Shown one piece after another: positions 12,130 through 22,364 of a stretch of DNA of 64,000 nucleotides (positions are counted from its first letter, which is position 1; the number at the start of each line of letters is the position of its first letter). The stretch comes from Liopterus haemorrhoidalis (lineage: Eukaryota > Arthropoda > Insecta > Coleoptera > Dytiscidae): the NCBI GenBank assembly GCA_963971575.1, contig OZ020611.1, positions 145,788,419 through 145,852,418 of the forward strand, in the 5' to 3' direction. The notes under the pieces are model-generated. The model made no database searches, had not been told where the DNA came from, and was given only the letters and a program-made list of their open reading frames with translations. Made by a program: the position numbers and the translations under genes.

Positions 12130-12275
12130 AGTTTTGTATATGCTTGCCAAATTTCCGCTTTATATGATCAGCCGTTTGGCTACAATTTCTATCGTACAGA
12201 CAAACAGGCAGGCCGATAGACAAATGAGTGACGTTATAAAGGTTTTTGGCCATAAAATCCTTAAAAGTTAATAAA
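12130..12275 (-). repeat. Dispersed repeat with GTCT/GCCGTTT motif (short copy)
   Basis: CAGCCGTTTGGCTACAATTT followed by CGTACAGACAAACAGGCAGGC matches the core of two longer copies at 54.1-54.5 kb and 63.1-63.4 kb. The shared core is a GTCT-type simple repeat next to AAACGGCTG. The class of the parent repeat is unknown. Confidence 0.5.
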
Positions 12276-12835
12276 GATTAATCATTTTTATTAAAATATA
12301 AAAAATAAACATTAACTAGATGATTATTTTTGAGTTATATTGTTATGTTATTAAATACCATAAAACCTATTTTCTTAATATTGCAGCACAATGGCTTTTA
12401 AGTTGAGAGTACAAAGAAGAATATCGCCGATAGGGACAAGACATGTTACTTTCATGTCACAACGACGCTCCGTTTGAAAGGCTAACTGCTGCATTTTGCT
12501 TTTAATTGCTTGTTTGTCTTTTTTGATGTGTCAAATACTAAAAAATAAAAACTAGTATGAAGGAATAAAGGATATGCTTGAGGAAAGAAAAAAATTGTAG
12601 ATAGAAAATAATGCTTTGTTTAAAAACCTTCTAATTTAGACATATGAAAACAGTAAACTAAGATATAGATATTGTTTCATTGTGAAGTGTTTTCATGAGC
12701 AATAATGGTTTGTCTTTTACTTTCACATACAAATTGATAGTTTCTTAATATAGAGTTACATTCTAACAAATATGTTGACTATCTCTAATAATATGGAGAA
12801 CAAGAAAGGTAATGAACATCAACCGAAGTCTTCAC
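12276..12835. other. Unassigned AT-rich sequence
   Basis: No motif, repeat end or coding segment was recognised. Confidence 0.4.
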
Positions 12836-12839
12836 CCAA

Positions 12840-14050
12840 AATCTTCTGTGCTGCGCATTTACTTCCCTCGCCAAAACGGGGGTCGGGGATTACTTAATCT
12901 GAAGTGTTTGCACGATCAATTCGTCCTGGCTTCAGCTAACAGTATCCTTTAGTGGCAAAGGGGCGTTTCTTTGCCAGGCAGTGCGAAGAGCAGAAACGAG
13001 ATTTAACCTGGCACACTTGAGTCCCGCCAGGGAAAACGCTGGAGTACAACTCTCTCGGGAGGAGTACAACAGAGTTACCAATTCGGTGAAACGAGACGAG
13101 AAAGTCATGTTGCCAAAAGAACACATGAGTAAAAGTATGCACTCTGTGTTCTTCAAAAATATTAAAAGTCCAGAGTTGTCCACCGAATTCACGTTCTCGT
13201 TCTAAGTCTGTTGGTTTGAGATCGGAAACAGAAGGTTTTGTGTTTGCGGGTCAGGATGGTGTTATAAATACTTTGGCGTACAGGGCCCGCATATTCCAAA
13301 TAGCGGAGTCCACACTCTGTAGGTTGTGCCACCACCATCCTGAAACGATTATATACATTCTGTCTGCTTGTCCATCTCTTGCAGCGTCGAGCTACTTGTC
13401 TCGACATAATGCTGCTCTCCGCGTGCTCTACTACCATCTTAGACATGCCTATGGTATTGACCAAATACCGGTTATACCGTACGTCCCTTCTGACATAGAA
13501 TCGGTTGTGGAAAATTCGAAGTGCCGAATTTATCGGAATTACTCCTTCCCCACCTCGAGGTTACTGACAGCCACTAAGCCGGACATAACCCTCCTGAATA
13601 TCGAGAGCAAACAGATGTTTGTGATCGAATTCTCAAGTCAAGCTGAGAAGAATATCTCTCTCAAGGAGGAGGAAAGAGGTCCAAGTATATGGATCTCTTG
13701 TCCGAGCTTAGAAAGCTCTATCCCGGGTATAAAGTTAAGCTTATAGTCCTGATAGTTGGTGTTTTGGGTGGTATGAAAGCCTCCTATCGAAGGGAGTCCA
13801 TTCCCGCCTGCAGATCTTCTGCCAACTCTTCGATCTGCAGGATGCAGAAAGCAGTGCTGCTCGGGTCACTCCGCATTGTGCGGGCACTGGATCTGGCGTA
13901 ATTTCCGCGGCTGTATATCGCCAGGGTTTGGGATGCAATCGTGTGTATTTAGCTCCACTAGTCTCTAGAATGACGCGGCTCAAAAGGTTGCTGAAATTTT
14001 GGATTAGTGGACACTTGTCAAGACCTGACAAACCCCATAATAATATTTTA
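12840..14050 (+). mobile_element. R2-like LINE 3' half with restriction-like endonuclease (broken)
   Basis: Remnants read in order: YFPRQNGGRGL (12864-12896, the segment after the RT palm); KEHMSKSMHSVFFKN before a TAA at about 13203; then one open frame 13216-13746 with TEGFVFAGQDGVINTLAYRA, a zinc-knuckle CRLC-x8-Y-x4-C and KPD (about 13577) followed by MFVIEFSSQAEKN. PD...E with an upstream CCHC is the layout of the restriction-like endonuclease in R2/NeSL-type LINEs, which cut the target for target-primed reverse transcription. The knuckle His is replaced by Tyr, and stops and frameshifts follow, so it is inactive. The C-terminal part (13741-14050, GVLGGMKASYRRE...) recurs at 28.10-28.42 kb. 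3' ends agree at CCCATAATAATA. Confidence 0.75.
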
Positions 14051-14189
14051 TTTATAACAGAAAACTCAAATTGGTTTTTGTATTTCGATCTTAACAGTAG
14101 TCTTGTTTAGAGATTGTATGGATAAACTGCTTAACAGACTTTGCTTAAACGAAATATCTAAATTATAAGCATTCTATTGACGTGTGTCA

Positions 14190-14267
14190 AATATGACTTT
14201 ATCGTATCGTATCGAATTGAAAAAAAAAATCGATATTTTCAGGTATCGAAAGAAAAAATGAATATAT
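14190..14267 (-). mobile_element. Left part of a hAT element interrupted by a Gypsy element
   Basis: This segment together with 18648-19795 forms one hAT copy. The reverse complement runs ATTCATTTTTTCTTTCGATA, then GAAAATATCGAT and TCGATACGATACGAT. It matches the right end of the hAT at 48982-50150 up to position 14190, where similarity stops, so the outermost part of this terminus is lost or diverged. The match resumes seamlessly beyond the Gypsy element, which shows that the LTR element jumped into a pre-existing hAT. Confidence 0.75.
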
Positions 14268-14815
14268 TGTCACATAGGTAATCCTAGGTCAGGATTACGA
14301 CATCTAGACATTGTGACGGTCAGCTGTCTGATTAAAAAACTATTCGTCAGCGTCTGACGTATGTGGCCTGATTAAGAAATGCAACTATTGCAATTTTCAT
14401 AATGAGGAAATATTTGTCATGACGAATGAATATTGGAACTGGGTTAACTTTCGGTACTTAATAGATGGATGTCGAGAATATTGAGGTGGTAGAACATAGC
14501 CAACTCTACTGCACGTATTAGTCCCGAAGGTGACGACCACGACACCGACGCCGGATCCTAGTATCGAGAGTGACGCCAAGCACATAGTGACCATGTGAGT
14601 GGGAGAAGACATCTCCAGGCTCCTCGACTCCCGGATGGGTAGCCCCCGCCTCGGAGATAGGTCCAAGCCGATCCTGGCCAACACGGGGTGGACCGAAGAC
14701 TTCCCCAACTCCATGGACCAATTCCAACATTATTTTGTAATTGTTATATAATTATTTAATAAATTTGTTATGTTGAAACCAGGAGTTGTGTCTGAATCAA
14801 ACCACCCACGTGACA
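14268..14815 (+). repeat. 5' LTR of the Gypsy element
   Basis: Starts TGTCACATAGGTAATCC and ends ACCACCCACGTGACA, giving TG...CA ends with an extended TGTCAC/GTGACA inverted repeat. AATTATTTAATAAATTTG near 14749-14768 could hold the polyadenylation signal. The sequence just after it (AAGTGGTGGAGGCGCC) is where a primer-binding site should be; the tRNA was not identified. Confidence 0.93.
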
Positions 14816-15021
14816 AGTGGTGGAGGCGCCGTGTTGCTTGGACCTCGAGGAGCCAGGATAAGTCATGGAGGCGTCGCGTCGTCGTCTACCAGGAACCAAG
14901 ACTAGCATAAGGAATTAGGATAAGGAAGATATGGCGATCCAGCATGTCCGCAGCAAGAAGAACTACGAGTCGTTCAGAACATCACGCATTCACGCTACTC
15001 AAGAACAAGTAACGGCCATCC

Positions 15022-15070
15022 AAAGTGAATGGGGCCGTGTAGGACATTTTGGAAGTCATGTCCTAACATA
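15022..15070 (+). pseudogene. Degenerate gag zinc-knuckle remnant
   Basis: The frame reads EWGRVGHFGSHVLT and stops. GRxGHFGSxC fits the end of a retroviral-type CCHC nucleocapsid knuckle, with the cysteines replaced. It is the only gag trace between the 5' LTR and the protease, so nearly all of gag is deleted. Confidence 0.5.
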
Positions 15071-15168
15071 AGACAGCGCCACTCAAATAACGGACATGCT
15101 AGAGGTCAGGCGTCTCCGTATGGTTCGGGAAACGGAAGAAAGCGGCGGTAGACGAGAGCCCTGCCGTC

Positions 15169-15546
15169 GTGAACATACTGGACAAGGAGCTTTCCACAAC
15201 ACGGTACTCGGTGCTGACGGTAGACGGACAACTAGAACAAAAAGAAGTAATTTTTGTCGTAGATACTGGAGCAACTGACAATGTGCTTGAGAGAAGATTT
15301 GTCAAGGGACCGCTCAGTGAGGCACGGACAGAGGCCCTTAGAGCGGCAGGAGGACATCTCATACCAGTATTAGGAAAAAAATGGGTGAGAATAACATTGA
15401 ATAATTATAATGTAAAATTTCTAGTCGTCCAGAAAATCCCAGTACCAGTACTATTGGGCATAACATTTTTAATATACAATCAGGCAGTCATAAACTTTGA
15501 GGATAATGTGATTAGTTTAAAAAAAATAACGAGAGAAAGCAGATAA
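15169..15546 (+). CDS. Retropepsin-like aspartic protease remnant (Gypsy pol start)
   Basis: A 125-codon open frame contains VIFVVDTGATDN, with the catalytic DTGA at residues 32-35, and VPVLLGITFL near residues 94-103, the second conserved loop (hydrophobic-hydrophobic-Gly) of retroviral proteases. In intact elements this domain works as a dimer and cleaves the Gag-Pol polyprotein. The active-site triplet is intact, but the frame ends in a stop at 15544-15546, before the linker to reverse transcriptase, which resumes in another frame at about 15640. The ATG at 15169 is merely the first in frame; a real element would make this domain by read-through or frameshift from gag. Treat it as a relic. 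Confidence 0.75.
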   Translation: MNILDKELSTTRYSVLTVDGQLEQKEVIFVVDTGATDNVLERRFVKGPLSEARTEALRAAGGHLIPVLGKKWVRITLNNYNVKFLVVQKIPVPVLLGITFLIYNQAVINFEDNVISLKKITRESR

Positions 15547-15639
15547 TTCCATTCCGGAATAAGAAAATCAAAATTACGGAAGAACGTAAAAGCCACGGAT
15601 CCACGTGGGAAGAACTGCCAAATACTGAATCTTGTACTT

Positions 15640-16500
15640 CCGACGCAGGTACAAAGTTCAAAATAAAATGTACGGAAAATATAACAGTAGAGCCCAATGG
15701 AGAGCAAGTTTGTCCTGTAAAGATTCCAACAGAATTTTTAAAAGCTAGATTTACACCAAATAGCGATTTTTTGATCAGGAAAAAGCTAGAAATTGTGAAC
15801 CATACGGAGGGATCATGTGCATTTAAAATTAAAAATATTGGAAGACAGGCAGTGAAGATTTTCAAAGGCACAACCTTGGGATACATCATGCAGGGTAAGA
15901 TTATCTTTTTATTAGATTGCATTGAAAATTTTGAGAATTTTAAGCCCGACATAAATCCAGATTTATCCAGAGACCAAAAGGAAAATTTGTACCAGCTATT
16001 ACAAAAATATCAAGATATTTTTGCATTTAATTCTAAACAGATTGGTCTTACAAACATAACCGAACATGTCATAGATACGAAAAATGCAGAACCAGTACAC
16101 CAGCGTCCATACCGGGTATCTCATTGGGAGACCTGTAAAAATTGTTACAGATCATCATGCTCTATGCTGGATACGTTCTGTAAAGGATCCTACATGACGT
16201 CTAGCACGCTGGAGCTGAAAATTACAAGATTTTACATACAGCGTAGTACACAAGAGTGGAGCCATCCACACGGATGCGGATTGTCTGTTAAGATATCTAT
16301 GTCGAGAGGCAACGCAATCTGATGAAGATAATACTACTTCTGTACCCACGTTCCAGCTAGAATCAGCAGATATTTCAGAACTACAGGAAGAAGATGAATC
16401 ATTATCAGAACTAAAAAATGCAATCAACGATCCGAATTTTGGAAACATCGGACTCAGGAAGCAGGCAAATTTTTTTGTCATCATCCAAGATATACTATAC
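15640..16500 (+). pseudogene. Gypsy pol relic: RT N-terminus joined to RNase H C-terminus
   Basis: An open frame from 15771 carries the segment leading into reverse transcriptase: SRDQKENLYQLLQKYQDIF, then [19 protein letters not shown]. Just after that, near 16125, the reading changes frame and gives [19 protein letters not shown] and RLARWSLKLQ, the C-terminal part of RNase H, followed by DADCLLRYLCREATQ, the start of the linker to integrase. The RT palm with its YxDD site and the RNase H front half are absent, so one internal deletion of well over 1 kb removed the polymerase core. A stop interrupts the RNase H part. The following 60 residues are acidic (ESADISELQEEDESLSELKN). Non-functional. 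Confidence 0.8.
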
Positions 16501-16949
16501 TAGATTCACACCAGAATAGTAAGGAAACATCATTATGTTTTGTAAACTACAAAATATGCCTAAATGAAAAAAAAAAAAAAAACTGCTAAATACGACACTG
16601 TCTATGTCAACAGACTAAACTATTTACAGAACCATTGAAATGCTGAGGACAGCAAATGATAAAAAATGCACATGATACGCCCTGACGTCATATAAATACC
16701 ATAAGGAAATACTACTAAGAAACTTTATATATATATTTTTTTTTAATTTTATTTTAGGATATGAATGATAACGATGATAGCCAAAATCAATGCCGAGGTA
16801 CCGGTAAGAGTAGTTCCAGGGGCTTATTGGAAAACACTACCTGACACTCGAAAAATCGAGTGTCACCCAATCAACGGGTCTCCTAGCGGCCGAGATTGAA
16901 GAAATGATTCAAAAAGTATCAATCTATTATGGACCCAAGACCTTTATAC

Positions 16950-17260
16950 TTCATAGACAGTTACATCGTACATCGTTATTAATGTATTTAATTTTAATTA
17001 TAGGAATTGGCTGCGGGAGTTGCTTGCTCTACCATCTTTATAGCCACATTTGAAGCGTCGAAAAACAAATGTGGTGAGAAAGGATGGAGACCTGGGTCAG
17101 GTGTATATGAAAATCATTGAAGAAAATGATAACGAGTCCGCGTTACTGCTCAAGCCAAATGGGGCGCAGAGAGCAGTACGCCTGACTAAGGCGGCCCGGA
17201 GCGGAATGATAGCGCTGTCAGGTCCGTTGGAGCAATCCCAGACGTCAGCCCTATAGGATA
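16950..17260 (+). pseudogene. Possible envelope-like C-terminal remnant in the Gypsy element
   Basis: Around 16970-17045 one frame reads a hydrophobic segment (SLLMYLILIIGIGCGSCLLY) with a short polar continuation (HLYSH) before a stop. In another frame an open reading of 68 codons (17050-17256) is rich in charged residues. A hydrophobic anchor in the third position of a Gypsy element is compatible with an env-like ORF, as in errantivirus-type elements, but no surface domain, cleavage site or signal peptide was recognised. It may equally be chance. Nothing functional remains. Confidence 0.25.
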
Positions 17261-18099
17261 AACCCCGTAAGTTTACTGTGCCCTATAGGTGGAGACCGTC
17301 CTGACGTCTGCCGTGGAAAAAGCTGCTGCAAAATTATAAGTCGCGCAATATTGGGCCTCAGCGGGATGCTGTAGAGCCAGTGAAGGGGCCAGCGGGATAC
17401 TGAAGACCCCTTGGAGGGATGCCGTGCAGCAGTGATTCCTCCCAAGGATGAAGAAGGACCCACTAAACACTGACGCGCAGTGAAGTGTTCGCGAGGGCAA
17501 GCAACTACCCAAGGCAACTGCATGCTTGGTGAACAGATAACCAACGTAACGGGTATCAAAATTTTAATCTATTATTATTTATTAACCCAGTAAGAATACA
17601 AGTCATCTGAAAATTAATCAATTGTATGTAAATAGTTATGTAAAAACCAGATGTACTGTATTTTTACAGGTTTCGAGTATGATATATTTTGAGTTTTAGA
17701 ACACGTAAAATACAACACTACACGTTTTTCGTTATATTTATTTTTTTAATACGTTGGGTATTAGTTTCAGAAGTTCCATTTTTAAACAGATGGCTGAATC
17801 ACAAATGTCGATCAAAATTCAAATTTTCCAAATTTCCTAAGGTTCATGAGCCATGTACCAAGGAGCCCTTAGCCGCCAGTCAGGTATTGGGGAGCTGTGT
17901 CTACGCACTTTGGTGGCCATCTGGAGACGTCACATGAGCCAACAGCGTAGAAATACCTGACAAGTGTCTAAGTCTTTATTAACTTCAAAACTTTTTATTT
18001 TCTGCCATTGGTTTTATTATTTTGATTTTTTTTTTTTTTTTTTAATTTTTGTTTATTTTGTTGCATGTCGGGGCGCCATGCTGAGGGGGAAGGGGGTAA
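17261..18099 (+). other. 3' non-coding part of the Gypsy element
   Basis: No recognisable domain. It includes a GC-richer block at 17270-17540 and an AT-rich stretch ending in the polypurine tract immediately before the 3' LTR. Confidence 0.5.
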
Positions 18100-18647
18100 T
18101 GTCACATAGGTAATCCTAGGTCAGGATTACGACATCTAGACATTGTGACGGTCAGCTGTCTGATTAAAAACTATTCGTCAGCGTCTGACGTATGTGACCT
18201 GATTAAGAAATTGCAGATCATCACAATTTCATAATGAGGAAATATTTGTCATGACAAATGAATATTGGAACTGGGTTAACTTTCGGTACTTAATAGATGG
18301 ATGTCGAGAATATTGAGGCAGTAGAACATAGCCAACTCTACTGCACGTATTAGTCCCGAAGGTGACGACCACGACACCGACGCCGGAACCTAGTATCGAG
18401 AGTGACGCCAAGCACATAGTGACCATGTGAGTGGGAGAAGACATCTCCAGGCTCCTCGACTCCCGGATGGGTAGCCCCCGCCTCGGAGATAGGTCCAAGC
18501 CGATCCTGGCCAACACGGGGTGGACCGAAGACTTCCCCAACTCCATGGACCAATTCCAACATTATTTTGTAATTGTTATATAATTATTTAATAAATTTGT
18601 TATGTTGAAACCAGGAGTTGTGTCTGAATCAAACCACCCACGTGACA
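18100..18647 (+). repeat. 3' LTR of the Gypsy element
   Basis: Same length (548 bp) as the 5' LTR, with only scattered differences by eye: for example TGGCCTG against TGACCTG, AATGCAACTATTGC against AATTGCAGATCATC, and GGATCC against GGAACC. It is followed directly by the target duplication ATAT. Confidence 0.93.
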
Positions 18648-19795
18648 ATATTTTCTATAAAACGTAAAAAAAAACATTTTATTCTTATAATAACAATCTA
18701 ATTGTTTTACAATAATAAATAGATTAAAGTAATATGGGCATTAAAGTAGTATGCATGACTGAAAAGTAACAGATGACCTAGGTAGCAATAAATTGGACAC
18801 CTACAAACAACGTAGGTGAGGAAGATTCGTTCATGGAAGAACTAATAAATAAGAGACGTTGATGAAGAGAAGTGGTAGACGAGTCCATGGAGCCTAGCAA
18901 GAGTTCATCATACCAGTTTTGCAAGTGAAAGGTCGGAAATCCCTTCGTAAAATATTTATTATCTATTATCGTTTTCCTAATTCTGCTGTCCTAGATTTAT
19001 CGTAACTAAACTTAACCTAATTACCTAAATTTATCGTATTTACTAGAGTTTATTACAGTATTTTTAATGGGCTTATATTTGGGGGAAAATAAAGTACTGT
19101 ATACCTAAAAACTAAGTAATTAGCTGAGGTTTAGTTAATAAAAATCTAGGACAGCAGAATTAGGAAAATTAGGAAAATATAATAGATAATAAACATTTTA
19201 CGAAGGGATTTCCGATCTTTCACTTGCAAAAGTGCTGTATGAACTCTAGCTCAAGCCTATTGGTCTGAGTGATTGTTTAAAATAGAATTAAACACTCCAC
19301 TCTTTTTCATTGCTAGCACCGAGAAAACTTCTTGGTCTATTTTGGTTAAATAGGTCCACACTTTGCTTCTTGGTGGTGACATTTTCAATTAAAATACAAA
19401 AATAACCAATATAATTTCATAACCACACACGTAGAGAAAAAAAGGCGCCAAACGCCAGCAACTTCTAAACCGTTCAACGCATGTTTCTTGGCATACCATG
19501 TCCTGAGTCACTGCGATTGCTTACCTTGCGCTACCAGTTTTTACAAAAGCACAATTGTTAGAAGCGTTTCTTATTGAAACAAATTTAACCACAGAAATAT
19601 TTATATGTGTATAAATAAAAATTTTACGATATTGTTTTAACAAAAAAAAAAAAAAAAGAAACTATACTATACTGGGTCAAATGCACTGATATTAATAAAG
19701 TATCGGAAGATTAATATAGATACCAAAATCGCAATATCGATTGAAAAATATCGATACTGGTATCGTATCAGTAGTATTGGAATATCCCTAATAAC
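18648..19795 (-). mobile_element. Main body of a hAT element with BED-finger start
   Basis: The right end, read inward on the minus strand, is TAGGGATATTCCAATACTAC, followed by about 110 bp matching the left end of the hAT at 48982. A minus-strand frame at 19381-19259 begins ATG and reads MSPPRSKVWTYLTKIDQEVF and, later, AMKKSGVFNSILNNHSDQ before a stop. SKVWxYFxK is how BED-zinc-finger N-termini of hAT transposases often start. The rest of the transposase is absent. A foldback element (18895-19255) is inserted in it, and the Gypsy element interrupts its other end. The 48-kb copy shares the BED start region in a decayed form. Confidence 0.75.
18895..19255. mobile_element. Foldback MITE with about 100-bp arms
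   Basis: Long inverted repeats run from about 18899 (GAGTTCAT...GCAAGTGAAAGGTCGGAAAT, on to TTATTATCTATTAT and CTAATTCTGCTGTCCTAGAT) and return as the reverse complement up to about 19250. Each arm is roughly 110 bp with few mismatches, around a central spacer of about 100 bp. AGCCT occurs just outside both ends (about 18890 and 19256), a possible short target duplication, not certain. The class is unknown; there is no coding capacity. Confidence 0.75.
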
Positions 19796-19799
19796 ATCT

Positions 19800-20010
19800 G
19801 ATTACGTTAGTTTTCACGCTTGAACGATTACACTTGCCCATACTCAATGACTGAATGATTTATTTATTCTTCAGCCCATAAACTGAATTGTATTACTCTG
19901 TAGTAATTAGAAAGCAATACTGTAACATATTATTTTAAACATTTCTCAAATTCAGTCAGCGGTTATGAGAAATCTAAATTGTAAATTCCCTAAATCTTGA
20001 ATTTAAAACT
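19800..20010. other. Unassigned sequence
   Basis: No feature seen between the hAT end and a weak LINE-like segment. Confidence 0.35.
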
Positions 20011-20014
20011 AGAA

Positions 20015-20175
20015 AGGATCTGACAGGCGTACTCCAGAAATAGTTAAGAAAAATTATGGGTCAATAGAGAATTGGATGAGATACGAATTTGTAGGGAATT
20101 TTTACGAGAGTGACTGGACTAGTGCGAAGGGAAGGCCGAAGGGCTGAAATATCTGGCAAGTAACAATTCAGGAAG
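20015..20175 (+). pseudogene. Very decayed LINE tail (tentative)
   Basis: With several stops the frame reads LTGVLQK-LRKIMGQ-RIG, then GIFTRVTGLVRREGRRAEIS. It resembles the LRKIYGPxxENGxWRxR segment of LINE C-terminal tails. The match is short and interrupted, so this is only a possibility. Confidence 0.3.
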
Positions 20176-20179
20176 GAAC

Positions 20180-20940
20180 TGAAGAGTCGCTTGTGGAGAT
20201 ATCCAATCTTAAAGTATCGTTTGCCCTTCTGATAAATCAGTTACTTTATTGTGTTAAAATTTTTCACCAATCACAAAGAATTTTTTTTATCCATTTTATA
20301 GTTTATTTGAGACAGAGCATTTGAAGGTTTTATCAAAAGTGGTGAAAACAATTTTTTTAAATAAATAATAATTAAATATTTTTTTCAAAATAATCTCTTT
20401 TATCTTCTATACATAGAATCATTTGCGCAAACGAAGATTTAAATAGTGTTTTACATTTTCCTTGCGATATCTTATTCACTTAACTATTAAATGAAACCCA
20501 CGTACTGCTGTTTCTGAGCTTTCAAGTTTTTTCCAAGAAATTTTATTTTATTTTTGGGAATAAATAAAAACCATGCGGTGCCAATGCAGGCATGTGCAAC
20601 TTCGATAAGACCGCGGGCCGGAGAGTGAATTTGAAATATATCCGCGGGCCAAACCTTTCTTTTAAGTCTCGTATGGGAGTATATAAAAGCAACACGTTTT
20701 TACTAGTTCTTTTACTTCTTTGAAATTATTGTTACTATAAAACATTCAAAAAAATAATATAAACCCATTTTATAAATGTACTGAATAGTTGATAGTTTTA
20801 CTTCGTGAAACTCGAATATAGGTAGAAGGTTCTTAAATAAAAAAATTGTAACCTCACTGTAAATAACATATTTGTAAATTTGTACATAAACCTTGTAAAA
20901 CCAAAGTGCCGGGGTGCTAATAGTCTAAGTCACTGAGGCA
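20180..20940. other. Unassigned sequence with one hAT-like terminus
   Basis: CAGGCATGTGCAACTTC at about 20588, followed by GCGGGCCGGAGAG and later CCGCGGGCCAAACC, looks like one end of a hAT element (CAGGxxTGxGCAAC...GCGGGCC is a frequent hAT terminus). No partner terminus or target duplication was found. The rest is AT-rich and featureless. Confidence 0.3.
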
Positions 20941-20943
20941 CCC

Positions 20944-20945
<2 letters not shown>

Positions 20946-20995
<50 letters not shown>
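20946..20995. repeat. (AT)n microsatellite at a LINE 3' end
   Basis: A pure AT dinucleotide run of 50 bp that directly abuts the 3' end of the minus-strand LINE at 20996-21940, so it is probably the element's simple-repeat tail. Confidence 0.85.
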
Positions 20996-20996
<1 letters not shown>

Positions 20997-21940
20997 CGAG
21001 TGGTTTACGGATGGCGCCGTTTCTCGCTTCCTTTTCGCCAGGCCACTCTGTCCATCCAGTCGCCATCTTGGAGACCTCTTGCTTCTATCGCTTCCCGCAC
21101 ATCCTGAGCCCAGGTCCTTGCTGGTCGTCCTGGTTTTCGTCTGCGCGCAGGAATCCACTCCCAAATCTTCTTGGGCCATCGGTCATCAGGCATACGCTGG
21201 AGGTGCCCATACCATAAGAGTCGTTTGTTTTCTATCGGTTCTATGATGGAGTTTTCAACGTTCATAGTTGATCTTATGGTATAATTACGAACGTGCTCGA
21301 GATTGGAGATACCGCAACTCCTTCTCCAAAAGTCCATTTCCACGGCGCTCAGTCGGGCTTTATTTCTTTGTGTGAGCTCCCATGTTTCTGAACCATAGGT
21401 ACAGATACTTTCGACAATAGTTTTGTAGATAACCGTTTTCGTTCTTTTGGTCGTTCCACAATACCGGGATTATTTGCCTTATTACACACTTTCCTTGCGC
21501 TATTTTATTGTTGATATCATCTTCACTCTTCCCTCTATTTTATAGGGTAACACCTAGGTATTTAAATGACTGACAGTTTCTGATGATTTCATCATTTATT
21601 TTGAGGTCTCTTTCCTTCTCACCAACAACGAGGTATTCAGTTTTCTGTGCATTCAGTTCTAAACCCCATTTCTTATATTGCTCCCTTAGTTTCCTCACCA
21701 TATACCTGGAATCATCTTCGTCTTCAGCTATCAGAACCTGGTCATCTGCAAATAATAGGGTATACAGTGGATTACCTCCAATATCTATACCCATATTGCT
21801 GCATTTGCGATCCATGCCTTCAATATATATCTTGAAGAGGATGGGAGCTAGAGTGCAGCCTTGTCTGAGTCATTTCGTTACAGGGAACTCGGGAGAGTGT
21901 TTCCTCCCTAGCTTGACACAGCTAGATCATTTTTCATAGA
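20996..21940 (-). mobile_element. 5'-truncated LINE: RT palm end to C-terminus
   Basis: Minus-strand frames give, in order: QGCTLAPILFKIYIEGM (about 21870-21820), YTLLFADDQVLIAEDEDDSR with the catalytic FADD box (frame 21540-21815), KYLGVTL, then ETWELTQRNKARLSAVEMDF and an open frame 21005-21343 with LLWYGHLQRMPDDRWPKK and RRRKPGRPARTW. This is the palm motif C through the C-terminal tail of a non-LTR reverse transcriptase. The fingers and endonuclease are missing. At least one frameshift lies between 21343 and 21540. The 3' end runs into the (AT)n tail. Clade is uncertain (RTE-like or related). Confidence 0.82.
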
Positions 21941-21944
21941 GGTT

Positions 21945-22364
21945 ATGAACAGCATAAATAAAATAAAAATCCTTAAAAATAAACTGTTTTATTTAAGATA
22001 AATATTATATTCCATTTATAAATACAAAACTTCATTAAAACAGTGAGATCATTAATTCTTGAGCGTTATGTAATACTGGACAGACACATTTAGTTGTCAA
22101 ACTTATTTTCAAGGACATTTATTTTACCTTATACGAATTAATTAATATGGTAAAAAAATAATTAAATAATTTAGAACAATTCATTGCCACAGTTAAATGA
22201 AGAGTTAAATGAAGAGAAGAAAAATGTAATGCTATAGAAAAATTAGGAAATGAAGATATTAATTAATTGTCTATTCGTACTCTAATAATTCATGTAAGGG
22301 TTTTGTAGAAGTTGGAAATGTTTTCCTAAAATTTAATATTTCGTTAAATAATTCGTGTATTCAG
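21945..22364. other. Unassigned AT-rich sequence
   Basis: No coding motif. GTTAAATGAAGA is repeated at 22193-22215. Nothing else was seen. Confidence 0.4.

Larger units (their letters stand above)
14268..18647 (+). mobile_element. Gypsy-type LTR retrotransposon, decayed
   Basis: The element is 4,380 bp, bounded by two 548-bp LTRs beginning TGTCACATAGG and ending CCACGTGACA, and flanked by ATAT on both sides (14264-14267, 18648-18651). Between the LTRs are gag tail traces, an aspartic protease, the N-terminal edge of reverse transcriptase and the C-terminal edge of RNase H. Most of gag, the RT palm, most of RNase H and all recognisable integrase are missing. A purine-rich tract (TGAGGGGGAAGGGGGTAA, 18082-18099) precedes the right LTR as polypurine tract. 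The element lies inside a hAT transposon. The LTRs are nearly identical by eye, so insertion may be fairly recent even though the interior is gutted. Confidence 0.93.

Noticed and set aside
14397..14714. 105-codon frame present in both LTRs (also 18229-18546)
   Set aside because: Duplicated only because it is LTR sequence; no domain, and it runs antisense to the element.
15512..15952. 146-codon minus-strand frame
   Set aside because: Shadow of the Gypsy pol region; the plus strand has the protease and RT motifs.
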